Source: Serinus canaria
Taxonomy: Eukaryota; Chordata; Aves; Passeriformes; Fringillidae
Length of the DNA stretch: 64,000 nucleotides
Direction of reading: 5' to 3'
NCBI RefSeq assembly: GCF_022539315.1
Contig: NC_066313.1
Span: 9,179,764-9,243,763 of the forward strand
Below the pieces are notes generated by a model. The model was not told the DNA's origin, searched no databases, and worked only from the letters and a program-made list of their open reading frames with translations. Made by a program: the position numbers and the translations under genes. Positions 1 to 12,400 of this stretch are shown piece after piece. Every line of letters begins with the position of its first letter. The stretch's first letter is position 1.

Positions 1-2578
1 TTATTTGGGGTTTTTTTTTCAGTTTTGTTTTATGGTGGATTGTGAGATCAGAATGAAAGTTTTGACCATCTGAGGGATTTATAACATATTCTTCCTCTGC
101 GGATTTGCTGTTGTCTCCATAGTCTTTCAGGATGTGGAAGTGAAAAAACAAGTTGTACAGCAAGACAATTGTGAAGACTCCATCTAGAGTCAGTCTCTAG
201 AGGTTTCTGACCTGCAGCTGAAGGAAATGAAGAAGCAGGGTTTTAGGGGATTTGTGTGGATTGCTGTCAAAACTAAGCAAGAAGTTGAGGCCTCAAATGC
301 TTACACGGTCTGAGATGTGTGTGCTATGTGTTAAATATTACAGTTTCTGAGGTCTTTTGCACTGTCCCACATGGTTACAGTTAACAAGGAGGAAGCACTC
401 AGGATGTGTATAGGAATGGGCAGAGAAAGCTGGAGCTTTCTTGGGCAATGAAAATTGAAAATGACAGACATCCGGTGTGGGATGAGACTTAAACACAGGA
501 TACCAGGACTCATCCAACTTGGGAATTTGAAAACAACTGGCAAACCAAGTGTATTCCCACAAGACAAATCCAAGAGGAAGCAGTTATAAGGCAATGGATT
601 TGAGACATCAGAAAAAACAGAGAAAATGTATAGTGATGCTTTTCACAGAAATCAGGATGGCCCAGGGCTGAATGGACTGGCCTGGATTAGAGCTTGGAAT
701 TGCTGAGTCTATCTGAGGCTCTCCTACTTCCTTTTTCTAGCTACAGCTTAAGCATGGTGGTGTTGTCTTTGTAAAGTTCGTTGCAATATTCCACAGAAAG
801 CACCTGGTTACCATTTTTAATTTCTGCAAATCAGAGATTCCTAAATTCAATTGTTTACATACATACAGGTGGCAGCATCAACTTCGAGCTTCCTTAATTG
901 ACAAATGATCTTTTGCAAATTTAACTATGACTCAGACTTGACATTACACTTTAATGACTCATATTCAGTAGGAGTTGAAGCAGAAAACTGCACCATTTGT
1001 GTTTGTTTGTTTGTTCCTGTGTTAATACAGGATGGGAACTGTTCCTCTATTGCTCTAGGACATTATAAATTTTTGCAACACATAGCAAGGACTTTAACTA
1101 GGTTTATAAAAGACAAATATTAATCTAATGGTATCCAAAAGCTGTTATGGTTATTGCCCATGTCTGAGAGGCTGAAGGAAATAGCATATAATTGGTATTC
1201 TGATTTAAATATATGAAAGAAACTCCAGTAAGATTAGTATTTTATTAAGGATAAATACAAAGTAATAGGAGTCTCCTCTTTTAAAACTGGATCTCTTTAA
1301 CTTATTTAAAACAATGCCAAATTTTATGATGGAGTCACTCTCTGAGGAGCCTCACTTCCATCTGTCTTGTGACCTAAACTGGACCCCCATTAATTTTCTG
1401 GTATCCACACTGTTGTAAAACACTTCTGTAGCAATAGTATTCAGAAGCAGAAGGATTAGTGTCCACCATGCTGAGAGCACTACAAACTCACATGTACACA
1501 GAATTTGTGGCCTAAGATGCTCACAGTTCAGGGTGACAGGATATGGCATTGAGAAGGGTTAGCAAACATGTTCAGCAAGAGTATTGCCACCACTACAAGT
1601 TACTTGCAGCTACTGTTCTCATAGGCACATCTATTCAACGGATCTGTGTAATACAGAGGCCTCTGTAATATATTCACAAGGGGAGGGAATTGATGTGTAA
1701 AGGAACTTGGATCCATAAAAACAGAATCTAAGCTACTTTAAGCTGTTTCCACAAATAATATCCAAGGGAGAATGAGCCATAGAGCAGGAGATGTAACAAT
1801 AACCCCTTTGGTGAACACTCTGATCATTTCAACACCAACAGGTGCAAGGCCAGGGATCAGAAGAAATGAGGGGGAGGTAGCCAGCTGGCCACCTTCCTAT
1901 CCAGTCTTACTCGAAAACTAACTTGTGTCTTTTGCCAGACCCAAGAAGGGTAGACAAAGAAAATGGAAGAAAGAGCTGATCTTAATTATTAGATGAGCAG
2001 AACAGGCACGCCTGAAATTTCCAGATAGGACGTAGTCATAAGAGAGAAGTGGAGATGTAAAAAGGGAGACACAGTCACTGAGGTCAGTGGATGCACGGAC
2101 AAGAAGCAAGGCAGAATCATGGGAAAACACGGCACGTGTTGCTGTAGCTCTTGGGTGTCTGTCAAAACCAGCACAAACCAAACAAATCCTGTGGGAGTCA
2201 CTCTCCGCTCCTCCTTAGGAATTCATGACATACAGCTACTGCTAGTGGTGGCTACTTTCATAAAATGTAAAATTACAGGCCATTTTTCAATGTCAACTCA
2301 TGTGCAATGCAGTCATTTTGGGGTAAGATTTATACTGAGATCTGAGAAACCCTAAGAGATGATGACAGGTCCAGAGCAGAAATGGGGAAAGGCTCTTCCA
2401 ACTCTCACCCAAGCCCTGCACTGCTAGAGCTCCAACATTGCTCACGCGGCAACCTGGGGACCCCAACTCCACCAAAGCAGTAATTGATATTCCTGAACTG
2501 ATATTCCTGACAAGATGGCTCTGCCTTGTCCTGCTGTGCACAGCTGCCTGTTGCAGGTGTCCCTCCCCCAGCACTCAC
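1..2578 (-). other. ROBO2: ROBO2 intron, 5' part, downstream of last exon in window
   Basis: Intronic sequence after the GTGAGT donor. I looked for the terminal ROBO2 tail motifs (VPYSKPSFPSP, RNASDLLDIG-like) on the minus strand and found none, so the final coding exon(s) should lie to the left of position 1. Confidence 0.8.
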
Positions 2579-2749
2579 CGTCCGTGATTCCCTCGCGGCG
2601 ATGAGGCAGAGGGGGCTGCTCCAAACGCCCGCCCTTGTGTTTCTTCGTGGGCCTCGGCCTCTGACCCTGACTGACAGCTGCACTCGTGTTGCTGTCAGTG
2701 GAAAAAGGACTGCCTGGCCGAGGTCTCTGAGAGGAAGAATATGCTTTGC
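2579..2749 (-). CDS. ROBO2: ROBO2 exon: distal tail with RPRP motifs
   Basis: A 171-nt exon encoding residues 600-656 and the first base of 657. The acceptor is TTCTTCTTTAG before GCAAAGC, and the donor is GTGAGT. The peptide starts [19 protein letters not shown] and continues [19 protein letters not shown], with two RPRP proline motifs and a basic KKHKGGR run. It ends [15 protein letters not shown]. Known ROBO2 continues to a short C-terminal region ending in a conserved GQFTGEL-like tail, which I could not find in 1-2578 and take to be outside the window. The exon is GC-rich compared with its introns. Confidence 0.96.
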
Positions 2750-3407
2750 CTAAAGAAGAAAAAAAAAAAGGAAAAAACAGAGAAGCCAGAAGAAAAAATG
2801 TTATTGCTTTGAAAGGGGCTGTTCTATTAATGTCTGCTCTGAAACATGAAATCAGATCTAATCCTCAGAGGCAGGCAAGTGTCCCCCTGAGGTATCCACA
2901 GATAACAACTGCTTTAAGACACACCACAACAAGTGAAGTAGGGAAACTTGGCATTCTTTTGTCTTTAACTTCTATAATTACAATTATTCCATCTGTTGTG
3001 ATAAAACTACTGTATGCCATGTAACTCCTACCTGCTCTGTGTGCTGAACAGATGTGTCATAACAACTCCTCAGCCTTGAACAGGGAAGGAAAACAGTTCT
3101 GCAATCATATCAAATTTATCTCCTCCTGCCTTCCACTTTCATGTTTTCTGAGCCAGATTCTCATTTTAGGGGCTCCCATATGCACTGCATATCTGGAGTA
3201 ACTCCAGAGAGATAAATATAACAGATTTTGCAAGCTATGTAGCTTTGTAGCACTGTAGACTTAAGGGCTCTCCTTTCTCAAGAAATAAAAATGGGGGTAT
3301 ATTTAAATGCTAACATTTTCCAGTTAATTTTCAGTACTTTTATTTGTTAAAAATATCTATTCTGATCTCAGATTTATTTATATATTTTTATATCTCATTT
3401 ATATAGA

Positions 3408-3461
<54 letters not shown>

Positions 3462-6400
3462 TTATTCAAGCTGTGTGATTTCTCTTAAAGAAATATCTGA
3501 TGTTTTTCTATGGATCAGATGATTAAAAACCTCAGAATTTAAGGAACATAGTTCATTTACTACATTCACTTCCTCTTATTCTGATATTTTTATTCTGTTA
3601 ACTAGACTTAATATTTAATGATAACTGATGAACACTAAAAATCACCATCTTTGACTTTCTTTTGTTCATGTGTATGTCATTCCTGTAAAATTTTGGAGAT
3701 GTAAGCATCTTAATTAATTTAGAATTGGTAATTAAAATTCTTGCATATTTTAATTATATCTGCAGTGGAAAATGCATAAGCCTGTCCAAAACTCTGCTCT
3801 TTCAGTGCTGCTCTAGGCCTGAGTGGTGTTAGAGAGGATACAAAGTGGCAAAATGGGTGATTTCTATTTTGCTGGTCAGCCGGGCCCATGATAGGAAGGA
3901 GGTCTTTATCCTCTGGTTAGCTTAGACAATGGTTTACCCTGCAGTGAGTTATGTTTTCTAGTAAAGCCTTCCAATAGATGTGCTTACTTCCAACATGCTG
4001 TCACATACAACCTGATCTGAAAAACCTAATTGGGAGTAATATACAGCTCAGCATACTATCTGAAACTTTCTCAGCACCAAGAGGGAAAGTGGAAAAGTTG
4101 CCATGATCCCTCTAACATGTTTTACTTTAATACATTCATGTTGGGATAACATTTCACTATTTGACTTCAGAGATTTTGTGACTTTCTTAGGCTTGATCTT
4201 CTACCTTCTGGCTGTTGTGCACCCTGAGGAGGGCACTGCTCTCAGGCAGGCTTGCCCCCAGCTGCCCTTCTGTGCCAGCTATCAGAAGTTACCACGTTTC
4301 AAGCATTTCAAGACCTCATCTGGATGTTCCCTAACCCTCCTCTAATACAAAAAAAAAAAAAAAAAAAAAAAAGCCAATAGAATTTATAGAGTCTGAAAAC
4401 AATGCCTTTGCTAACCCAGCTCATTTTAACTGAAATTGGGTTACAGAACCCCCACCCAAGCAGCTAATTCTGGAGTTAGGAGAAAGCAAGGAATGAACAT
4501 TTGGGAACATGAACCTCTATAGCTGGCACAGCTGCAGCCAGACAAAGACAAGTGATCAAGGCCTTTTTTCACAGATAAGGATAACACAGCAGATGAACAC
4601 AGACAAAATATTAAAATTTCATTTAAAAATAAAAAAAAGACTCCTAATGCAAAGAAATTCAGATGTGAGCCTGAAATTCCATCCCAGCTCACAGCACGCT
4701 GCACAGATGTTTTGCAAAAATAAACTCACAACATGCAAATGCAACTAGTGAGTGCAGGACACAGATTCTTCACACTTACTTTTTTGACCAAAGAAATGTG
4801 ATTATGCATTCAGAATGCTGGTTTTAAAAAGAAATAGACACCAAACATTCTCTTTTCATGAAAATGAGGTAAAATAAATAGCACTGACCAAAATCATACA
4901 TGGGGCAAACACAAATGATGTGCAGACTCCATAGCACATTTTTCAATGCACTTTATAACTTATTACAGCATCTTGTAGTTGTGTGCAGCCCTGCCAGTAA
5001 GAACTGCTGAGCAGTGTCAGACTTTCTGCAGCAGATTTAGTGTGTTTAAGTGGAGACAAGGATGAATCCACTAATTCTTGATTTAATTTCCCAAGGGTGT
5101 TAGAAAGGAAAGCTGTTTTAACTTCATGGCAAATCACATGATGGCTTCTGGAAACTGGAATCAAAGTGTCTGGCAGGAGAGACACATTGCATCTGGATTC
5201 ACCAGTGCCTCTCATGCTTGGCAATCAAACATTCCCACATGAGGCCATCAAGCTGGACACCTCCTTTAGCATCTACCGCTGAGAGCATTTCACAGCTGTT
5301 CTAAATGGGTGGAAATAACTGTCCAGACTGCAGAGGAATAAAAGAGTCAGGACCTCCAGGCTCCCTTCAGAGCAATGAGCAGGATAACCCTGCTGCTTCT
5401 GCACTGCCAGGCACCGTGCTGCACTCTGGGGGGCTGCAGGGCTGGAACAGGGGTGTCTGACCGAGCCACCCTGCCCTGAGAGGTGACACATCCTGATGGC
5501 ACTGCAGGGAGCAGGGGGAGATTTTTTGCAGTGAGCAAAAAAACCATTTGCTGAGGTTTCTGTGAGGAAAAGGAGGGAGGGCTGTTTGCTTACATGTGGG
5601 TTTACATTTTATTTCCATTTTACCTGCTGGATCATTAAGAGAGTAAGAGAGTAATAATCATAAAATCTCTACCACAACCACTGGATCCTTTTTGTACCCT
5701 ATGTTCTAATGGTCTGTGAGGATTTACACACATACTCACTTTAAGTGCATTTGTGACCTAATCAAGCTAGGAAAATACAAATGACAAGGGGGCTTTCATC
5801 CTTTCATTGCAGTTTCCATTCACATTGCTGCAATAAAAAAATCCTATTTATTTTCAAGTGTGTCATATTTATTCTGTGTTTGTGTGTCCATTTACTTCTG
5901 TTATGAATGTGTTTGTGGTGGAAACTGCACTTTTCAAAGGTTTGATACAAGTGACAGTGATTTTGGTGAATCTTTGCATTAACTTTTACTGGAGCAAACA
6001 CCATAAAAAAAAAGATTGGGAAAAAATTTGCTCCTTTCACTCAGAACCTGGGAGAGTCTTCAAGGAAAACAGTATATTTTAAGTTATAGTTTGGCCAGAT
6101 GTGTTCCTACTAGGTAAGTTAAACTCTACATGAGTTTATGAGTTCTTTTGCTTTGTTTTGCTTCCTTTTTTTTTTTTAAATTTTTTTTAAGTGATAAGAC
6201 AGATTTACTCAATTTTCCATTAATAGAGGGAAGCAACTGAGGGCTTCAGCTATGGGGAAATAATCTTTCAAGGATGACTATGTCTGACCAAAGCCAGTGG
6301 TAAAAATTCCAGTGATTTGAAAAAAAGCTGGATTTTAGGACTTTGCCATCAACTCTTTCCTTTATTCCTAACTTCCTAAAAGGCAGACCTGGCCATGAAC

Positions 6401-9400
6401 TTCTTGCCTGCTGAAAGCCTACAGTTTTCAGCCCCAACATGTGAGACTTTCTCTTAAATGCACACTTTTTACTGAAGGAGAGACTTCATACCAGACTGAT
6501 AGTCTAAAAAACTTAAATGATAGGAATATTATGGGACCTATCATCCAGAATTAGCTGAGAAAGCATAACAGAAAATATGACCCAAGTTCATACTCTGCTA
6601 GATTAGATTTGTGGATTTAAATAATTAGTTATTGTTGCCATTTTCACAAGACTAAGGAAATGCAAATGTATAATTTTCTTACCAGAATAAAGATAATATT
6701 CCTTTATATTTTTAAATAGAAATAAAACATATGAAGCTTTAAAAATAACTAAAATATATTTACTTTTGGTTAATTACTTTCAGAAGATTGGCTATTTTCA
6801 AATGTAATATCCACTTTACCTGTGTTACATTTTACTTGGCAGATTCAGTTGGCACAACCAAAATTAAATGTTATCAAAATACATTAACTTATTGAATTAA
6901 GGATTTTTAAAATCAGCTATTAATTAAACTTTAAACAGCTTGTATTGTTAACAATCAAAGCCCACCAATTCACCCCATGCTCAGAAAAACTTCACAAAAA
7001 AACACACTTTTGCAGGATGAAATGAAAGAGAAGAGCAGGGATGGAGGGAATAGTTTAAACGTGATGTTCATCATTAGAAAAGTGAATGATTGTGAGGAGA
7101 TTTTTCAGAAAATGAAATCATCAAAGGCTGCAAGGCAGAATTAGTAATTTCTTCACAGAAATATTAAATGAGCATATGTCAGTAAATCTAGAGCAGAGTC
7201 AGCACTGAGGGGAACTGCAGCAGACCAAAGGTGTGGATTAAAAGCTTGTGCTACTCACTACTTCAAATCACTAAAAACGAAACACAGTGCAAGGTTTCAT
7301 TTAAAATACACCCAAAGAAGTATCTCCATCCACCTTATCCCATGCATGTTAGGCAAGTGTGAGACACAGTGTCACTGAGAGAAGGATAGGCAGAGACAAC
7401 CTCCATGCAGAAAGCATCGACTTGGAGTCTACAAACCTGTTCTTGTCAGGCTGGTTCCATCCAGCCTAAACCCAGCTTTATCTGCTGCTGCAACCAGTGC
7501 TTGTGCAAAAGTGCCGCTGGTAAAGATGGAGTCATCTGAGGAGCTACCTACACTAGATCTATGGCTAGAAAAGTTACGGTCCTCATCAGACGCAGAACCC
7601 CATCCATTTACCATTGAACCTAAAAACAAATGTAGGGCGCTAGTGAGTGGTGCACATCGAATAGTCTTTGTTCATCTAAAGCTTAAAGACCCACTTAAAA
7701 TGTTCTTTCTCAACAGGATACCCAAAATTCATTCGACAGAGCTTGGTACAGAAGAGCAATATTAATCCAAAGCTTAAAGACCCACTTATTGTGTCCTTTC
7801 ACAACACAAACCCCAAAGTTTATCTGCCAGAGTTTGGCACAACAAAGCACTATCAGAGCTGGGTGGGATCTCATTCATGGCTTACTCCATGTAGCTTTGC
7901 TCCTGTAAACAAAATAATACATTTTCTCTGCAAATGCAAAAGCTCCACAGTAAATCCTTTTTTAAATTAATTTTTTTTCCTGTGATTGAATTGAATGTGG
8001 CTGGTTTTGTAATTTTTGTCTTACTTGACTTGTTACAAATCAGGATCTAGTTTGATATTTGCCAAACCAAGTCTTAATTTTGGACTGCATATATGCAAGT
8101 CTCAGTAGATATGGCTAAAGTCAGACCTGGGCTTCAAGGGCTATTCTGAACAAAACTGGCCCCATGTAATTTTATCAATCAAAACCTTAAAATAAATGAG
8201 CAGTTGTAATGGCCTGAAAATAGCTGATTTAAAGTAGTTCACTCTACTGCATTAAAGTAGCTTTTTTAAAAGGTTAGAAATAATTATGATTCAAGAGCAG
8301 AGCAAATATATGCTCAGATTTAACAGTGAATCAGTTGCTAGACCAGTGTTGGCCCCATGGTACCTTCTAACTATGGATTACTACTACTGCAGGAGAGGAA
8401 GCTGATAACAACATCATAAAAATGCAGTCAGAAAACAAGATACCAGAAAAAACACATGAAAGAAATGTAGAAATCTTGATATAAATAAAATATAAAGAGC
8501 AAAATTGAGAAGGAAAGATAAATCTTGTTTGCTCTTTGCTTATCTTTTTTATAATTTATTTCTGAAGCACCAATCAAGCATCAATCATCTGCCCATCAAT
8601 TTCAAAAGTTATTGCTTGGATCAATTAATTTTTTTTCCAAAGTACTGTAATTCTGTTTCTTTCAGGGTTTCAGATGGAGATTCTGTACTTCTAAAATGTC
8701 CCAGGGTCATTCCAGGAACAGGGCAGCCCTGTGAAATGAGCCACCAAACCCAGGTGAGGTGCAGAGACACCAGAGTGCTTTTGGGACCTGAGCTGCTTCC
8801 TGGCATTGCATGGTGCTGTTGCCCTGAGATACTACAGGCACCTCACCATCTCAAAATACCTGAAATGTGCTTTTTAGCTACAGCTATGTGTTGGAAAAAA
8901 AAAAATAAAAAGCCCAGTGAACCTGTGAGAATCTGCAGAGAACTGGTTTTCAAAGACATGTGTGGAGGGATGCATCATGGCCCTGACATTACTCAGTTAG
9001 CAGAGCTGAATTTCTGTAAATGCACATAAAATTTGTAGCAGTAGAGTAGCCTTTTTTAAATCCATGCCCAAGAAAGCATTGCTGTGTTTAAAATTGTTAA
9101 GTAGTAAATCAATAATGACCTGCTTATTAGTTAATTGATAGGCTAATTAACTAATGGTAGTGTCAAATATTAAAAATGTCCTGCAAAAATAGGTCATGAG
9201 TGCAATTAATGAATCCTGGAATTCAGTAGCATGCTGCACCACAAAGCCCAAGAACAGTGGATTATTTTGTGATGCTGCAGTGACCAAACCTTTTAATGTC
9301 TGAGAAGTGGCAGGCTGTAATAACAAAAACCTGTGCACTCCTCAGATATGAGAAAAGAAACCAAAGAGGTCTGCGGAGGTCTGACAGGCAGGAAGTGTGT

Positions 9401-12400
9401 TAAGTGCAACAGAGAGTGACAGAGTTTGATTCTGCTTGCCAAAAGTACACATAAAATTGTTATTTTCCAAGCAGACTCGACCTGATGCAGACAGATGTGA
9501 GGAAGGCCAGATAACAGCAAGGGAAGGCTAAAACTGAATTTCCTCTGAGAAGACATTTTCTGAACTACCAATCAAACATCATAGAGAATGGAGAGCAAAG
9601 ACACTTAGCAACAGTTATTGATGGTGTATGAAAAGAGATACTACAGATAAAACACTTAATGAAGATGTAAGAAAATGAAATGCTATAACTGAGGACATTT
9701 TCAAACAATCACTTATAGACACATCCCATGAAATACGTGAGCACAAGCTGTAAATGTAACCAGAGCTACACATATCAAAGGATGATACTTAGATCCTAAA
9801 AATTTAACATGTGTGTTATTAATTTCAGGGCCCAAGGGTTTTGTGTTAAATGTTCTATTGTCTATGTAGAGACACATAAAACCATTTACAGAGCACTTTT
9901 TGTTTTTAGTGCCATGGTCTGTGAGACTATGGATGTTTTAAAAGAATTTTTAATTTCTACTTGCTCATATTGCTTTGTCCATTTGCTAACCACAGCTGTC
10001 ACACAACATCCAGTGCACATGGAAATTCGGGTGTGACTCTTTTCAGGGTATGGGTAGTTGCTGTTTTACATTTGCTTTGTTAATCAGTCAAAAAAAAAAT
10101 CTTGTTTTAGGCATGAAATATACTGAAAATCTGTAAAAGGCAACAGTGTGTGAATACAGCTATTACTCTACACACTCATAGACATGCCAGTTTTTCTAAA
10201 ATTACCTACATTTTTATAATCAGACTGCCAGTTTTCTATGCTAACCCTATAAAAAGCTCTGTTCCCCAACTCCTCCATATTCCCATGGACTGCAAGTGTT
10301 AGTAAGGTTGGGAGTAGTATGCTCTGGCTATGGATCGCTCCCTCTTCCCCTCTCCTCCAGCAGCTGTTCTAGGAGGGACCTGTCATGCTGGAGACATAGC
10401 TCTGTTCTTGCAGGGACACGAGTTTTACTGAGATGTCATGACCCCACCAGGAGTTCTGTATCCATTTCTGGGGTCCCTAGCAGAAGGCAGACATGGACCT
10501 GTTCAAGTGTGCCCAGAGAGGAGCCACAACAATGATTGGAGTGCTGGAACCCCTCTTCTGTGAGGACTGACTGGGACAACTGGGATTGTTCCCTGCAGCC
10601 TGGAGAAGCGAGGGCTCCAGGCAGATCTTCCTGCAGCATTTCAATACATAAAGTGGGGTCATTACAAAGGCAGAAAGAGGCTTTCTGATAAGGCCTGCAG
10701 TGACAGGACTAGAAGCAATATTTTCAAACTGAGAGAAGGTTTAGATTATATATAAGGAAGAAATTATTTACCATGAGGGTGATAAAATACTGGAACTGGT
10801 TGCCCAAAGCAGCTGTGGATGTCCCAATCCTGGAAGTGCTCATGGGGCTCTGAGCAACCTGGACTAGTAGAAAGTGTCCCTGTCCATGGTAGGGGGGTTA
10901 GAACAAGTTGACCTCTGAAAGTCCCTCCTAGTCCAAACCATTCTATGTTACCTCTGGTTGCTGGAAGCAACTTTTTATACAGAAACTTTTTCTAACTGCT
11001 GAAGTCAGCAAAACACCCTGAGACACGTACAGCACCCACAGCTGTGTGTGACCAGGGAGCTCAAGGCAAAACCTCTACATTACTTCTACTGATTCCTGAG
11101 CTATTCAGTTTCCTTGCATAAACAATTCCTTTTCCCCAGCAAAACCTGCAGCAGCAAACCCCATTTTGCTCTGACCTACAGAGGTGCAGACATTGCCCAG
11201 AAGGCATGGGAGTGCTGGAGCCCAGCCCGGGCACCTCAGGCCACCACGCAGCTGTGTGAGCACAGCACACGTGGTGACTGCTTGTTTAAAGGCAGCCACT
11301 GGCCTCTTGCTTTCCAAATCAGATGCACATTTGTTTTTCTCTGAATAAAGGCAGAATAAGAGATGCTGACGCTCCTTTCAGATCAACTGTGCATTTTGAA
11401 ATGGGATGAAGCAGGCTTTTAGTGTCTCCTTTACATGCAGCTCACTATGCATTTTCCAACAGTACTTTTGAGATTTTACGCTTTCTGGCAACTGTAAATT
11501 TTACTCTTGCTGACAGCAGCAGTAAATGCTTTATGCAGAACAAAAATCAGCTCTGTGAAAAGTTGAACTCTGTTTTCTTGCTCCATAAAATATCTCTTGG
11601 TGCTAATGCAAACAGAAAGCTTCTTTGCTCTCAGGGAAAGGTGAGGGGAACAGAGGTGCCAGCTTCCAGTAGACTGCATGCTTCTGCTTTTAGTGGCATT
11701 TTGCTGGCAATAAAAATGCTATTTTTTTTTTTTTTTTGTAAAGTGTACTGTTGCTTTACTTAAAAATAATAATAAACAAAGTCTAATGCACCTGTGCAAT
11801 AAAAGCTGCTCACAACAAACCTGGCACTTCTGAGAATTCCATTAGATACTTTTCTGCAGCTACCAGCCTCTATGTGCTTACTTCATGTGTTCTCCTTTAC
11901 AAGACCATCCAGCACATATTAATGCTAAGCCCCTGCTCCTCTGCAGTTTTTTAATGGAACAGGGATAGACTGCTTAGGTTTCTGAAGTGTGGGTGACATC
12001 CTTGGGGACTGATGCTACTTCAGCTGAAATCAGTTACAGAATTCTTTCAGCCTTTGTACAGGAGAAAGATATTATCTTCTCTTGGATATGTCTGACCACT
12101 GGCATAATTACACAGCAAGAATGCCCACTGATTTTGGTGGGAGTGATGGAATAGAAGGGACAATAGTCATTGTACCATCAAAATAAGGAAGAATTATAGA
12201 AGTGTTTAAATGCAGAATCTAAATATGATCACACTTCCAAAAACTAGAGTTTGTTTTTTACTTTCCACCACCATAATTGCCCATATATTTAAATGTATAC
12301 ACCTGAAATAAATCTCTAAGATTTAAATGTTTTATTTTTGGGCAGAAAACACTAAAAAAAAGGAGGGAAAAACCATACGCAGATATTCAGCACTTCACAG

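Larger units (their letters stand above)
2750..7436 (-). other. ROBO2: ROBO2 intron (4.7 kb) downstream of 183-nt cassette
   Basis: AT-rich intron with a TA/CA dinucleotide repeat (3401-3462) and a 24-nt poly-A run (4349-4372). No exon was recognised. Confidence 0.83.

Noticed and set aside
1..2578. Last coding exon and 3' UTR of ROBO2
   Set aside because: None of the known C-terminal motifs appears on the minus strand here, so the end of the gene is taken to be outside the window.
4180..4372. Possible processed pseudogene ending in the 24-nt poly-A
   Set aside because: The upstream sequence matches no coding sequence I recognise, and no target-site duplication is visible.
8505..9029. Longest open frame in the window, 174 codons on the plus strand
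   Set aside because: The translation shows no domain or family, and it lies in an AT-rich intron antisense to ROBO2. Frames of this length are expected by chance in 64 kb.
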